This document shows, piece after piece, positions 1 through 8,546 of a stretch of 64,000 bases of DNA. Below the pieces are notes generated by a model, which ran no database searches, was not told the origin of the DNA, and worked only from the letters and a program-made list of their open reading frames with translations. The stretch comes from Sporolactobacillus kofuensis. Its GTDB lineage: Bacteria > Bacillota > Bacilli > Bacillales > Sporolactobacillaceae. The position numbers and the translations under genes were made by a program. The stretch covers positions 44,841 through 108,840 of the forward strand of contig NZ_JAMXWN010000011.1 in assembly GCF_024125425.1 (NCBI RefSeq), in the 5' to 3' direction. Each line of letters starts with the position of its first letter. The first letter of the stretch is position 1.

Positions 1-339
1 CTAATGCTTTATGAGGGGTGTGTAAAGTTTATTAGACAGGCTCGGCTTGCGTGTGAGAACGGGGATTATGCAGAAAAGAATAAAAAATTACAACGAGCAC
101 AGGCAATTATCACTGAATTAATGGTTACTTTAGATGAAAAGCAATCTATTTCAAGAGATATGATGCGCATGTATGACTACATTCATCGGCGCATGATTAC
201 TGCGAATATAAAAAATGATCTTCAAATACTTGATGAAATTGAACGTCTTGTCATTGATTTTCGCGATACATGGAAAGAAGTTTTGGAGATTAATCGAAAG
301 AGTCAAAATACGAGTGGTAATGTAAGGACACATGTCTGA
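1..339 (+). CDS. fliS: Flagellar export chaperone FliS, 5' end cut by the window
   Basis: The frame is already open at base 1 (a Leu codon precedes the first Met), so the N-terminus lies outside the window. The visible 112 residues match the FliS core and C-terminus: LYEGCVKFI near the start, then a helical bundle with YDYIHRRM and a DFRDTWKE segment. FliS binds the C-terminus of flagellin in the cytoplasm, prevents premature polymerisation and delivers it to the flagellar type III export apparatus. About 23 residues are missing compared with the usual 125-133. The stop TGA overlaps the ATG of the next gene by one base (TGATG), indicating translational coupling with the FliT-like gene. Confidence 0.93.
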   Translation, partial: LMLYEGCVKFIRQARLACENGDYAEKNKKLQRAQAIITELMVTLDEKQSISRDMMRMYDYIHRRMITANIKNDLQILDEIERLVIDFRDTWKEVLEINRKSQNTSGNVRTHV

Positions 340-686
340 TGAGTGTCCAACAAATTTATGAAGTGACCTTAAAGCTTAAACAGTGTGCTGAACAACAACT
401 GTCCAATCCTTCAATTGAGATAGTTAAAAATTTAAAAACGCAACTAGATTTACGTCAGCGATTAATTGAAGGACTGACTGATAATTACTCTCCTGAAGAA
501 AAAGTGCTTGGAAAGAAAATTGTTGAACTAAACAAGGAAATTAATGAGATAATGACAAGAGGAAAGCAAAATCTCATTGAAGAAATGAACAATTTTCGGC
601 ACCAAAAGAAATCACTGACTCAATATCGAGGTTATAATAACGCATTATTAAATCAATCAGGTTCGTTCTTTGATCGCCATGAATAA
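339..686 (+). CDS. fliT: FliT-like flagellar chaperone
   Basis: This is a 115-residue, charged, largely helical protein starting inside the fliS stop codon. FliT of Bacillus is about 113 residues and lies directly after fliS, where it acts as a chaperone for the filament cap protein FliD. Sequence conservation in this family is low, so the call rests mainly on size, composition and position. The start ATG overlaps the fliS TGA, typical of coupled genes. A terminator follows, so this is the last gene of the flagellar operon. Confidence 0.75.
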   Translation: MSVQQIYEVTLKLKQCAEQQLSNPSIEIVKNLKTQLDLRQRLIEGLTDNYSPEEKVLGKKIVELNKEINEIMTRGKQNLIEEMNNFRHQKKSLTQYRGYNNALLNQSGSFFDRHE

Positions 687-716
687 TTGTCACCAATTAT
701 ATAGCTACACATACAC

Positions 717-757
717 TAAGACCATTGATAGGCTTTCGCCTAAGGTCTTTATTTTTT
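717..757 (+). terminator. Rho-independent terminator of the fli operon
   Basis: AAGACC (718-723) pairs with GGTCTT (744-749) and an inner TAGGC pairs with GCCTA (738-742). A T-rich tail follows. Confidence 0.8.
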
Positions 758-786
758 AGCTTTGTTCAATCAATTTTACGTTAAAT

Positions 787-822
787 AAATCGCCCACCCG
801 CTAAGCGTTAACGGATGGGCGT
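787..822 (-). terminator. Terminator of the small minus-strand gene
   Basis: A 10-bp stem (791-800 with 812-821, one G-U pair) around an 11-nt loop lies 20 bases beyond the stop of the small gene. The T-rich tail on the minus strand is only moderate. Confidence 0.55.
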
Positions 823-840
823 TCGATAGGTCTATTCAGG

Positions 841-978
841 TTATTCAGCTGCGAGTGCTTCGTCTTCGTTATGTGTATTCAGACTTGCGAGGAATTGCAA
901 GTAATTGTAAGTGGATTCTTTCTCGTCTTCATTGAGCCGTTCGAACAATTCAATGATTTCTTCCTTCTTGACTGACAT
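841..978 (-). CDS. Small acidic protein of unknown function, 45 aa
   Basis: Read on the minus strand, the frame begins MSVKKEEIIELFERLNEDE and ends with an acidic tail (NEDEALAAE). AAAAGGAG lies eight bases before the ATG, a near-ideal ribosome binding site, and a hairpin follows the stop. I recognise no family. The pattern of a helix rich in Glu and Leu followed by EDEKESTYNYLQFL suggests a small amphipathic helical protein, perhaps a partner or antitoxin-like peptide, but no function can be assigned. It is transcribed against the flanking genes. Confidence 0.62.
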   Translation of the reverse strand: MSVKKEEIIELFERLNEDEKESTYNYLQFLASLNTHNEDEALAAE

Positions 979-1331
979 GGTCAAAACTCCTTTTAAGAGA
1001 TATGGTCACCGTCTCGCTTATTACCTTTGTGTTATGAATATATTCAAAAGACTGTGTTAGATATGCTTACACTAAAGTCATGAATGTATTTAGGAAAATA
1101 TTGGACAAGATCGGGATTTTTGTGGCGATCTTTCCTGTTTGCGTAATTATTATATGTGCTATTCCAAGCAGGGTCAATACAATTTCACCCTTTAATCGGC
1201 TATGCTTTGATTGGAATATTGCATGCGAATCATACCTATTTTGCATGAATGGAAAAATTGGTTGAGATATGCACTTTTTGTCGAAAATAGAAAAAAGAAA
1301 GCGTTTGTTGTAAAAATATTTTGATGTTTGA
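979..1331. other. Intergenic stretch without a supported gene
   Basis: This stretch is AT-rich. The one plus-strand frame of 61 codons (1080-1265) has no ribosome binding site and no family resemblance. Apart from the Shine-Dalgarno of the small minus-strand gene at its left edge I see nothing in it. Confidence 0.5.
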
Positions 1332-1360
1332 GAAGGAATTCGGACGGGAATGGCGAATGT
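1332..1360 (+). promoter_or_regulatory. Sigma-H-like promoter of hpf
   Basis: GAAGGAATT (1332-1340) and GGCGAATGT (1352-1360), 11 bases apart, match the sigma-H pattern RnAGGAwWW-N11-12-RnnGAAT. The B. subtilis orthologue yvyD is known to be under sigma-H and sigma-B. The site lies 27 bases before the hpf ATG. Confidence 0.65.
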
Positions 1361-1386
1361 ATATAGTATTGAAGGGAGGCTTTCTC

Positions 1387-1929
1387 ATGGATATTATTAT
1401 TCGCGGGGAAAATATCACAGTGACACCATCTTTGCAGGATTATGCAGAGAAGAGAATCAGCAAATTGGAAAAGTACTTCAACGAACCGATTGATACGAGT
1501 GCACGGGTGAACTTGCGTGTGCATAATACGGAACAGGTGGTCGAAGTTACGATTCCACTTCAAGGCCTTCTCCTGAGAGCTGAAGTTGGCGAGGAAGATC
1601 TCTATACAGCCATTGACTTGGCGGTTTCCAAGCTTGAACGTCAGGTAAAGAAATACAAGACAAAACTTAATCGAAAGAGTCGCCAGGGGGCAAAGCAAGC
1701 CCTACAGAATACCGGAAATACAGCGACGAAAACTGTTGAGGAAGAGGAAGCGCTTGACGTTGTCCGGACAAAGCACTTTGTGTTTAAGCCGATGACTGTG
1801 GATGAAGCCATTCTTCAAATGGATATGCTTGGCCACTCCTTTTTCGTCTTCAATAACGCAGAAGACAATTCAACGGCGGTCGTTTATCGTCGTAAAGACG
1901 GACGGTTTGGCTTGATTGACCAGGAATAA
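1387..1929 (+). CDS. hpf: Long-form ribosome hibernation promoting factor
   Basis: This 180-residue protein begins MDIIIRGENITVTPSLQDY. It has an N-terminal S30AE/YfiA domain (about residues 1-105), a variable linker rich in Lys, Glu and Thr, and a C-terminal dimerisation domain (VVRTKHFVFKPM onward). In Firmicutes the long form binds 30S subunits and pairs them into inactive 100S particles in stationary phase. The ATG at 1387 is chosen over an upstream in-frame ATG at 1321 because GAAGGGAGG precedes it, the family starts here, and the upstream start lies within the sigma-H-like promoter. It is monocistronic, with a terminator after it. Confidence 0.95.
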   Translation: MDIIIRGENITVTPSLQDYAEKRISKLEKYFNEPIDTSARVNLRVHNTEQVVEVTIPLQGLLLRAEVGEEDLYTAIDLAVSKLERQVKKYKTKLNRKSRQGAKQALQNTGNTATKTVEEEEALDVVRTKHFVFKPMTVDEAILQMDMLGHSFFVFNNAEDNSTAVVYRRKDGRFGLIDQE

Positions 1930-1955
1930 CATTAAATCATTATCAATATACAGCT

Positions 1956-1990
1956 GAGGGGAGGTTCGCAGATGCGAATCTCCTCTTTTA
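1956..1990 (+). terminator. Terminator of hpf
   Basis: GAGGTTCGC (1961-1969) pairs with GCGAATCTC (1974-1982) with flanking G/C pairs, followed by CTTTT. Confidence 0.85.
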
Positions 1991-2017
1991 AGTGATGAAC
2001 ACTCGGATCATAAAACA

Positions 2018-2080
2018 GACCGATAAAACTGCTGAAACGATCGATAAAATTACCAAACAGACCGATAAGCTACCCTAGCA
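2018..2080. repeat. Three-unit tandem repeat with 21-bp period
   Basis: The core GA(C/T)CGATAA starts at 2018, 2039 and 2060, exactly 21 bases apart. The remainder of each unit diverges. It lies between the hpf terminator and the secA promoters. Two other intergenic arrays in the window share the period but not the core. Confidence 0.75.
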
Positions 2081-2143
2081 CTAGGGGAATAGGAAAAATC
2101 AAATTCAGATCCCTTATTAGGGTTTTGTCCACGGAGCTGTCTA

Positions 2144-2172
2144 TTTCCAACTTCTATATTTTACCTTATAAT
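2144..2172 (+). promoter_or_regulatory. Possible distal sigma-A promoter of secA
   Basis: TTTCCA (2144-2149), a 17-base spacer, then TATAAT (2167-2172). The -35 is weak and the -10 is perfect. Confidence 0.45.
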
Positions 2173-2287
2173 GTAAATTGTTCGACTTATTCACATTTCG
2201 CTAACCCGTAAAAGGTCAACTGATTGCGAACGTATTGTGAGTGATTGATTGTTATTGCGTCAATATCATGAACGAATCGCGCTGCAA

Positions 2288-2316
2288 TTGTCACAGTCGG
2301 CGAATATTGATAAAAT
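2288..2316 (+). promoter_or_regulatory. Sigma-A promoter of secA
   Basis: TTGTCA (2288-2293), a 17-base spacer and TAAAAT (2311-2316). This would give a leader of about 120 bases before the secA ATG. Confidence 0.65.
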
Positions 2317-2442
2317 AGAGAACATATTGATGAAGAACTTTTTTCGGACAGGTTTATACGTGAAAGCAAGATAGAGTGATTGACTGTGAAGGTGCGGGCA
2401 AATGGCACCAAATCAGAAATCTTAAATGAGGTGTATGCAGGC

Positions 2443-4962
2443 ATGATAGGAATGCTCAAAAGGGTTTTAGGGGATACAAGCCTCCGCAAGCTCAGCAAGA
2501 TGGAAAAAGTCGCGCATGAGATTGAGAAATTAGCCGATGAAATGAAGGCGCTGAGCGATGACGATCTTCAAGCAAAGACGCCGGAGTTCAGGCAGCGTTT
2601 GGAAAATGGTGAAACGCTGGATGATTTGCTGCCGGAAGCATTTGCGGTTGTACGTGAAGCATCGACACGTATTTTGGGCATGACCCCTTACTATGTTCAG
2701 TTAATCGGTGCGATTGCACTGCATCAAGGAAACATCGCTGAAATGAAAACCGGTGAAGGTAAAACGCTGGTCGCAACCATGCCGCTTTATTTGAACGCAT
2801 TGGCAGGCAAGGGTGCTCACTTGGTTACGGTCAATGATTATCTAGCCTCCCGTGATGCTGAGCAAATGGGACTGCTCTACAATTTCCTCGGGTTGTCCGT
2901 TGGTTTGAACACGAACGGGTTATCTCCTGAGGAAAAGAAAGAAGCCTATGGTGCCGACATAACATACGGTACGAACAGTGAATTTGGCTTCGATTACTTG
3001 CGTGACAACATGGTGCTGTATAAGGAAGAAATGGTACAGCGTCCATTAAACTTTGCGATTGTCGATGAAGTGGACTCCATTCTCATTGACGAAGCGCGTA
3101 CGCCATTGATCATTTCCGGTAATGCCGAGAAGTCGACCGACCTTTACGTACGTGCGAACCAATTCGCCCGCCTTCTGACTGAAAAACAGGATTACACCGT
3201 TGACCTGAAGACAAAATCGGTACAGTTGACTGAAGAAGGGATGACCAAGGCAGAAAACTTCTTCGGCATTAAGAACTTGTATGACTATTCCAATGTAACG
3301 ATTAATCACCATGTGAGCGAAGCATTGAAGGCACATGCGATCATGCATCGTGATACAGATTATGTTGTGCAGGATGGTCAGATCATCATTGTCGATCCGT
3401 TTACCGGCCGTTTGATGCAAGGTCGTCGCTACAGCGAAGGGCTTCACCAAGCAATTGAAGCTAAGGAAGGGCTTGAGGTTCAGAGCGAAAGCAAGACCTT
3501 AGCAACAATTACTTTGCAGAACTTCTTCCGTATGTATAAAAAGCTCTCCGGTATGACTGGTACGGCGAAGACCGAAGAAGAAGAATTCCAAAGTATCTAC
3601 AATATGGATGTTATTGAAATCCCAACGAATAAACCAATGATCCGTGTTGATAATCCGGATTTAATTTATAAAACACAAAAAGGTAAGTTCAATGCAGTTG
3701 TCGATGAAATCGCAACACTTTATCATCGCGGTCAACCGGTATTGGTGGGTACTGTAGCTGTTGAAACTTCTGAATTGATTTCGAAACTACTTAAAAGGCG
3801 CGGTATACCGCACAACGTATTGAACGCGAAGAACCATGCGCGCGAAGCAGAAATCATTGAAAACGCCGGTCAAGCAGGGTCGGTAACAATCGCCACGAAC
3901 ATGGCTGGTCGTGGTACCGATATTAAACTTGGTGAAGGTGTCGCTGACCTTGGTGGGCTATTCATTCTCGGTACGGAGCGTCATGAGTCTCGCCGTATTG
4001 ATAACCAGTTGCGTGGACGTTCTGGACGTCAAGGCGATCCTGGTGAATCCCGTTTCTATTTGTCGCTTGAAGATGACTTGATGAAACGGTTCGGTTCCGA
4101 TAAAATGAAGAGCTGGATGGAACGCATCGGTATGGATGATTCGTCACCGATTGAAAGCAAGCTCGTCAGCAAATCAGTGGAAGCTGCACAGAAGCGTGTT
4201 GAAGGAAATAACTTTGATGCCCGTAAGCAATTGCTTAAGTTTGACGACGTTATGCGCCAACAACGTGAAATCATCTATAAACAGCGTATGGAAGTACTCG
4301 AATCGAAGAATCTCCGTCCTGATATTGAAGGCATGATCAAGCTTGTTATTGAGAGCCAAGTTCAGGCACACACACCGGAACGCGAAGTGCCGGAAGAATG
4401 GGATCTTCAAGGTGTTATTGACTACTTGAATGCTAAAGTGTTCGATGAAGGCAGCCTATCGCTCAAGGATTTGGATGGTAAAGATCCTGAAGAGATGATC
4501 GATGAACTTTATGCAAAAGCGATCGATCGCTACGATGAAAAAGAAGAACTCTTCACTACGGAACGGATGCGCGAATTTGAGCGTGTGATTACTCTGCGTA
4601 CGGTTGATACAAAGTGGATGGATCACATCGATGCGATGGAACAGCTCCGTGAAGGTATTTACCTGCGTGCTTACGGTCAAGTAGATCCATACCGTGAATA
4701 CAATATTGAAGGCTTCAAGATGTTTGAAGAAATGGTTGCCAGCATTGACGAAGAAATCGTAAACTTCCTCATGAAAGCAGAAATTCGTGAAGAGGAGCCG
4801 ATTCAACGTGAACGTGTGACTCATGGTCTGCGCGTTATCTCTGGTGGTCAGGACGACGAACCGGCAAAGAAGCAACCAGTGAAGCGCAAAGTACATGTTG
4901 GCCGTAATGATCCGTGCCCATGCGGCAGCGGTAAAAAATATAAAAACTGCCACGGAAAATAA
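2443..4962 (+). CDS. secA: Protein translocase motor ATPase SecA
   Basis: This 839-residue protein is the size of B. subtilis SecA. It drives post-translational export of preproteins through SecYEG at the membrane. Visible parts are the Walker A motif KTGEGKT near residue 100, a DEAD-type motif [12 protein letters not shown], the second nucleotide-binding fold with [10 protein letters not shown] and [11 protein letters not shown], and the C-terminal zinc tail [15 protein letters not shown]. The ATG at 2443 (MIGMLKRVL) is preferred over an upstream in-frame GTG/ATG extension because GAGGTG lies nine bases before it and the family begins at this point. It is probably co-transcribed with prfB, which starts 29 bases after its stop. 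Confidence 0.97.
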   Translation: MIGMLKRVLGDTSLRKLSKMEKVAHEIEKLADEMKALSDDDLQAKTPEFRQRLENGETLDDLLPEAFAVVREASTRILGMTPYYVQLIGAIALHQGNIAEMKTGEGKTLVATMPLYLNALAGKGAHLVTVNDYLASRDAEQMGLLYNFLGLSVGLNTNGLSPEEKKEAYGADITYGTNSEFGFDYLRDNMVLYKEEMVQRPLNFAIVDEVDSILIDEARTPLIISGNAEKSTDLYVRANQFARLLTEKQDYTVDLKTKSVQLTEEGMTKAENFFGIKNLYDYSNVTINHHVSEALKAHAIMHRDTDYVVQDGQIIIVDPFTGRLMQGRRYSEGLHQAIEAKEGLEVQSESKTLATITLQNFFRMYKKLSGMTGTAKTEEEEFQSIYNMDVIEIPTNKPMIRVDNPDLIYKTQKGKFNAVVDEIATLYHRGQPVLVGTVAVETSELISKLLKRRGIPHNVLNAKNHAREAEIIENAGQAGSVTIATNMAGRGTDIKLGEGVADLGGLFILGTERHESRRIDNQLRGRSGRQGDPGESRFYLSLEDDLMKRFGSDKMKSWMERIGMDDSSPIESKLVSKSVEAAQKRVEGNNFDARKQLLKFDDVMRQQREIIYKQRMEVLESKNLRPDIEGMIKLVIESQVQAHTPEREVPEEWDLQGVIDYLNAKVFDEGSLSLKDLDGKDPEEMIDELYAKAIDRYDEKEELFTTERMREFERVITLRTVDTKWMDHIDAMEQLREGIYLRAYGQVDPYREYNIEGFKMFEEMVASIDEEIVNFLMKAEIREEEPIQRERVTHGLRVISGGQDDEPAKKQPVKRKVHVGRNDPCPCGSGKKYKNCHGK

Positions 4963-4991
4963 TTCTGTGCGAAATGGAAAGTAGGATGAAC

Positions 4992-6090
4992 ATGGATTTA
5001 CCTGAAATGAAACACGAAATTGATGAGATGGAAACTCGTCTCAAAGAGTTTAGGGGGTCTCTTTGACTTAGATAACAAGAAGGCAAAGATCGCTGAATTG
5101 GATGAAAAAATGTCAATGCCAGGCTTCTGGGATAATAATGAAAAAGCTCAGAAGGTCATTGATGAATCCAATGAGTTAAAGGGGAAGGTTGATAGTCTCA
5201 CCGACCTGGAAACCAAATTCGAAGATCTTCAAGTTGCCTATGAATTGGTCAAAGAAGAGGAAGACGAAGACCTCAAAGCGGAGCTGGAAGAATCACTTGG
5301 GGAAGCGCGTGAGGCATTTAATCATTACGAAACACGCTTACTACTGAGTGGACCGCATGACCGCAATAATGCAATTCTTGAATTGCACCCGGGTGCCGGT
5401 GGTACTGAAGCTCAGGACTGGGCATCGATGCTGCTGCGTATGTACACACGCTGGGCGGAAAATAAAGGATTTGCTGTAGAAACATTGGACTATCTGCCGG
5501 GTGATGAAGCCGGTGTGAAAAGTGTGACCCTGCTGATCAAAGGGCCGGATGCATTTGGTTACCTGAAGGCAGAAAAAGGCATTCATCGACTGGTACGTAT
5601 TTCGCCATTTGATGCTGCCGGACGGAGACACACCTCTTTCGTTTCATGTGAAGTTGTTCCGGAACTTGATGATGATATTGAGATCGAAGTGCGTCCGGAA
5701 GACTTGCGTGTCGATGTGTTTCGCTCGAGTGGTGCCGGTGGTCAGCACATCAATAAGACCTCTTCCGCTGTGCGCATGACGCACCTCCCGACCGGTATTG
5801 TTGTGAGTTGCCAGTCGGAACGGTCGCAATTTCAGAACCGTGATCAGGCAATGAAGATGTTGAAATCACGCTTATACCAATTGGAAGAAGAGAAAAAGGA
5901 AGCAGAAATGGCTGCACTCCACGGCGAGCAGAAAGAAATCGGCTGGGGAAGCCAGATTCGTTCCTATGTCTTCCACCCCTATTCCATGGTGAAGGATCAT
6001 CGCACCAATGTTGAAATTGGTGACGTGAACCGCGTCATGGACGGAGATATTGATCCGTTTATTGATGCATACCTGCGCCTACATCTGTGA
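4992..6090 (+). CDS. prfB: Peptide chain release factor 2 with +1 programmed frameshift
   Basis: RF2 recognises UGA and UAA and triggers peptide release. The first frame starts at the ATG at 4992 ([13 protein letters not shown]) and runs 24 codons to an in-frame TGA at 5064-5066. The context AGGGGG-TCT-CTT-TGA-C (5052-5067) is the classical RF2 autoregulatory site: an internal Shine-Dalgarno followed by a slippery CTT before TGA. After a +1 shift the frame continues GAC TTA GAT and gives a 365-residue protein. The codon-recognition and catalytic loops follow, the latter visible as [15 protein letters not shown]. When RF2 is scarce the ribosome shifts frame and makes more RF2. Confidence 0.97.
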
Positions 6091-6107
6091 AACGCAAGGT
6101 TAGAGAG

Positions 6108-6146
6108 GGTGTCTCAAAAGTCTAATGACTGTGAGACACCTTTTTT
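6108..6146 (+). terminator. Strong terminator of secA-prfB
   Basis: GGTGTCTCA (6108-6116) pairs with TGAGACACC (6132-6140), with an inner AGTC/GACT helix, followed by six T. A closely related hairpin follows corA at 32178. Confidence 0.92.
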
Positions 6147-6260
6147 GCGCGTATTTTAATGAGATACGCGCATCACCATCGATTTTTCGTGCGGCTTCGA
6201 AGCAGACTCGCGCGCAATACAGGTTTTTGGCACGCGTACGGATCCGGATCCGTTTGGCGC
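6147..6260. repeat. Palindrome-rich intergenic stretch
   Basis: GCGCGTAT/ATACGCGC (6147-6171) forms a perfect 8-bp hairpin directly after the terminator. A perfect 16-bp palindrome ACGGATCCGGATCCGT lies at 6238-6253. No frame here has a ribosome binding site or family resemblance. The rest, up to the YitT-family gene, shows nothing further. Confidence 0.5.
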
Positions 6261-6437
6261 GACTTACTTTTTTCTCAGGATTTATTTTATTGATGAGCGA
6301 TTTAACGTCAATCATGTAGAAGTCGATTGACCATTATGAAACGCATGCATTAAAATAAGAGCATTCTTCTATTTTTTTGGATTTTGGAGAACAGTATTTA
6401 GTGAAACCGACTGTTCTTCCGGTAAAGGAGCATTTTT

Positions 6438-7334
6438 ATGTATTTCTTCAAGAAAAGGGACAAGCATACGGTTGTTCCGCGTGGAAAATTTGCCATTTTA
6501 ATGGACTATATTCTCGTCATTATCGGTTCGTTTATCGTCGGAATTACGTTTAACACCTTTATGCTTCCGACCCATATTGCCTCCGGCGGCGTGGCTGGGA
6601 TCAGTATTGTGTTGCACTGGACGCTCGGCTGGGCACCTTCTTACACCCAGTGGGGATTGAATCTACCGATTTTCATTTTAGGTTTAGTAATTCTTGGCAA
6701 AGAATTTGGTTATTTAGATTACATGATGAAGATCTTGCTTGGCACGGTGACGTTGCCGTTCTTCGTTTTCTTGACAGCCGAGGTCCCTGCTGCAACGCAG
6801 AGCCCATTACTTGGTGCTTTGTTTGGCGGCGTCGGTACCGGGGTTGGTTTAGGACTTGTTTTTCGTGGGCGCGGCTCTACTGGAGGCACAGCACTCGCCG
6901 GACAAATTGTACATAAGTATACCGGCATTTCCTTAGGGGTTTGTGTCTCACTTTTTGACGGGGTGATTGTACTCACTTCAGCTTTCTTCATGTCGCTTGG
7001 GGCGGCACTCTACGCATTAATCAGTATTTATGTAACGGCTAAAATGATTGATGTTGTGCAGCTCGGCTTTAATACAGAAAAGATGGCACTGATCATTTCT
7101 GAAAGAGAAGATGAAATGCGTCAAGCAATCCTGGATGAAATTGATCGTGGTGTGACGCGAATTACGAGCCAAGGGGGTTATACCGGCGATAATCGGCCGA
7201 TGCTGATGACTGTCGTTTCACAGGGTGAATTGACACACCTAAAGCAGTTAGTTCGCTCGATTGATCCGGATTCCTTTTTCATTTTGACCAATGCAACTGA
7301 GGTATTTGGTAAAGGTTTCTATAAACGCAGTTAA
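6438..7334 (+). CDS. yvjA: YitT/YvjA-family membrane protein with DUF2179 tail
   Basis: This is a 298-residue protein. The N-terminal two thirds contain five or six hydrophobic segments (from about residue 20 to 205), with the glycine-rich LLGALFGGVGTGVGLGL and RGRGSTGGTALAG characteristic of the YitT (DUF161) family. The soluble C-terminus (about 215-298) is the ligand-binding-like DUF2179 domain. The B. subtilis yvjA gene also lies next to prfB. Function is unknown in most members; some relatives have been linked to metabolite export, but I would not assign a substrate. AAAGGAG precedes the ATG at a good distance, and terminators lie on both sides, so it is monocistronic. Confidence 0.88.
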   Translation: MYFFKKRDKHTVVPRGKFAILMDYILVIIGSFIVGITFNTFMLPTHIASGGVAGISIVLHWTLGWAPSYTQWGLNLPIFILGLVILGKEFGYLDYMMKILLGTVTLPFFVFLTAEVPAATQSPLLGALFGGVGTGVGLGLVFRGRGSTGGTALAGQIVHKYTGISLGVCVSLFDGVIVLTSAFFMSLGAALYALISIYVTAKMIDVVQLGFNTEKMALIISEREDEMRQAILDEIDRGVTRITSQGGYTGDNRPMLMTVVSQGELTHLKQLVRSIDPDSFFILTNATEVFGKGFYKRS

Positions 7335-7356
7335 GGGACTTGCTTTAAGACTTAAG

Positions 7357-7384
7357 CGGAGGGAATTTCACCTCCGTTTTTTTG
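7357..7384 (+). terminator. Terminator of the YitT-family gene
   Basis: CGGAGG (7357-7362) pairs with CCTCCG (7371-7376), followed by seven T. Confidence 0.92.
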
Positions 7385-7447
7385 TTGCCTAGAAAATAAT
7401 CGACTTCTGATTAATGTTTAGCCAATGCATAAAAATAGGGAATCAAT

Positions 7448-7498
7448 GCGCGAAAAGCGGAAGCCCACGCGCGAAAACCACAATCGGACAATTACATC
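7448..7498. repeat. Two-unit tandem repeat with 21-bp period
   Basis: GCGCGAAAA occurs at 7448-7456 and 7469-7477, exactly 21 bases apart, in the gap before ftsE. A 74-codon frame across it lacks a ribosome binding site and is not called. The rest of the gap shows only the promoter noted at 7651. Confidence 0.55.
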
Positions 7499-7650
7499 AA
7501 GAAAAAGGGGACTCATATTAGTTCCGGGTAGAGAAGAATCTAACCGTTTCACCGGCGTTATTCGCCATTTTTCATCAAAAAATTTCATTACAATACTTCA
7601 TTTGAAATTGAAATGTAATAATTTTCGTAGGGATTATGTCGGATTCTGAT

Positions 7651-7658
7651 GGTATAAT
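7651..7658 (+). promoter_or_regulatory. Extended -10 promoter upstream of ftsE
   Basis: TGGTATAAT gives an extended -10 (TG plus TATAAT at 7653-7658) with no convincing -35. It would leave a leader of about 185 bases before ftsE. Confidence 0.45.
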
Positions 7659-7850
7659 TACTATTGATTAGTGGAGTGTTTTGTTTTTCTACATAGTTTG
7701 TGCGCAAAAATGGTGTCCTTGCTTAACTTCATGGCAACCCACCCATTTTAATGATTCGTGCGAATGGTTTTACATAGAAATGAGTGAATCAGACAGATTT
7801 CTAGAAATAAAGACAAAATGTGCAAAAAAGATTTTGGGGGAAGGAACTTT

Positions 7851-8546
7851 ATGGAAGACGTAATTTTGATGCAAAATGTCTGGAAAGCCTACCCAAATGG
7901 GGTCATGGCATTGAACGGCATTGATCTGTCTGTCAAACAAGGCGAATTTGTCTATATTGTTGGCCCAAGTGGGGCAGGTAAATCAACGTTTATTAAAATG
8001 ATTTTTAGAGAATTGAAGCCTACAAGAGGCAAGATATTCATTAATAATAAAAATATCGCGAATTTGCGTGAGCGTCAGGTCCCATATTTTCGACGTAAAA
8101 TTGGTGTTGTCTTTCAGGACTTCCGATTATTGCCGAAACTGACGGTCTATGAAAATGTGGCGTTCGCACTTGAAGTTATTGAAGAACATCCGCGGACGAT
8201 CAAGAAGCGTGTCATGGAAGTACTTGATCTGGTCGGCTTGAAACATAAAATGCGCTCATTTCCGGATCAACTTTCCGGTGGCGAGCAGCAGCGGGTATCC
8301 ATTGCGCGCTCAATATGCAACCGTCCTCCTGTATTGATTGCCGACGAACCTACAGGTAACCTTGACCCGGAAACTTCATGGCAGATTATGGACGTGTTCA
8401 AAAGGATCAATGAACAGGGAACAACAATTGTCATGGCAACCCACAACCGAGATATTGTTAATAAGATCAGGCACAGAGTTATTGCTCTTGAAGGCGGTAT
8501 GATAGTGCGTGACCAGCAGGAAGGGGACTATGGCTATGAAGATTAG
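7851..8546 (+). CDS. ftsE: Cell division ABC ATPase FtsE
   Basis: This is a 231-residue ABC ATPase with Walker [10 protein letters not shown] (about residues 40-48), Q-loop [11 protein letters not shown], signature LSGGEQQR, Walker [14 protein letters not shown] and the H-loop MATHN. With FtsX it forms a membrane complex that activates the peptidoglycan hydrolase CwlO in Bacillus, needed for cell elongation and timing of sporulation. The ATG at 7851 is chosen because GGGGGAAGG precedes it and the family starts there; an in-frame ATG 33 bases upstream has no such signal. It overlaps ftsX by 11 bases. Confidence 0.96.
   Translation: MEDVILMQNVWKAYPNGVMALNGIDLSVKQGEFVYIVGPSGAGKSTFIKMIFRELKPTRGKIFINNKNIANLRERQVPYFRRKIGVVFQDFRLLPKLTVYENVAFALEVIEEHPRTIKKRVMEVLDLVGLKHKMRSFPDQLSGGEQQRVSIARSICNRPPVLIADEPTGNLDPETSWQIMDVFKRINEQGTTIVMATHNRDIVNKIRHRVIALEGGMIVRDQQEGDYGYED

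Noticed and set aside
1080..1265. 61-codon plus-strand frame between the small acidic gene and hpf
   Set aside because: No ribosome binding site, no family resemblance, and composition of AT-rich spacer.
6100..6319. Overlapping frames on both strands after prfB
   Set aside because: They arise from the palindromic spacer; neither has a ribosome binding site.
7425..7863. Two plus-strand frames before ftsE
   Set aside because: No ribosome binding sites; the first runs over a tandem repeat and the second over the ftsE leader.
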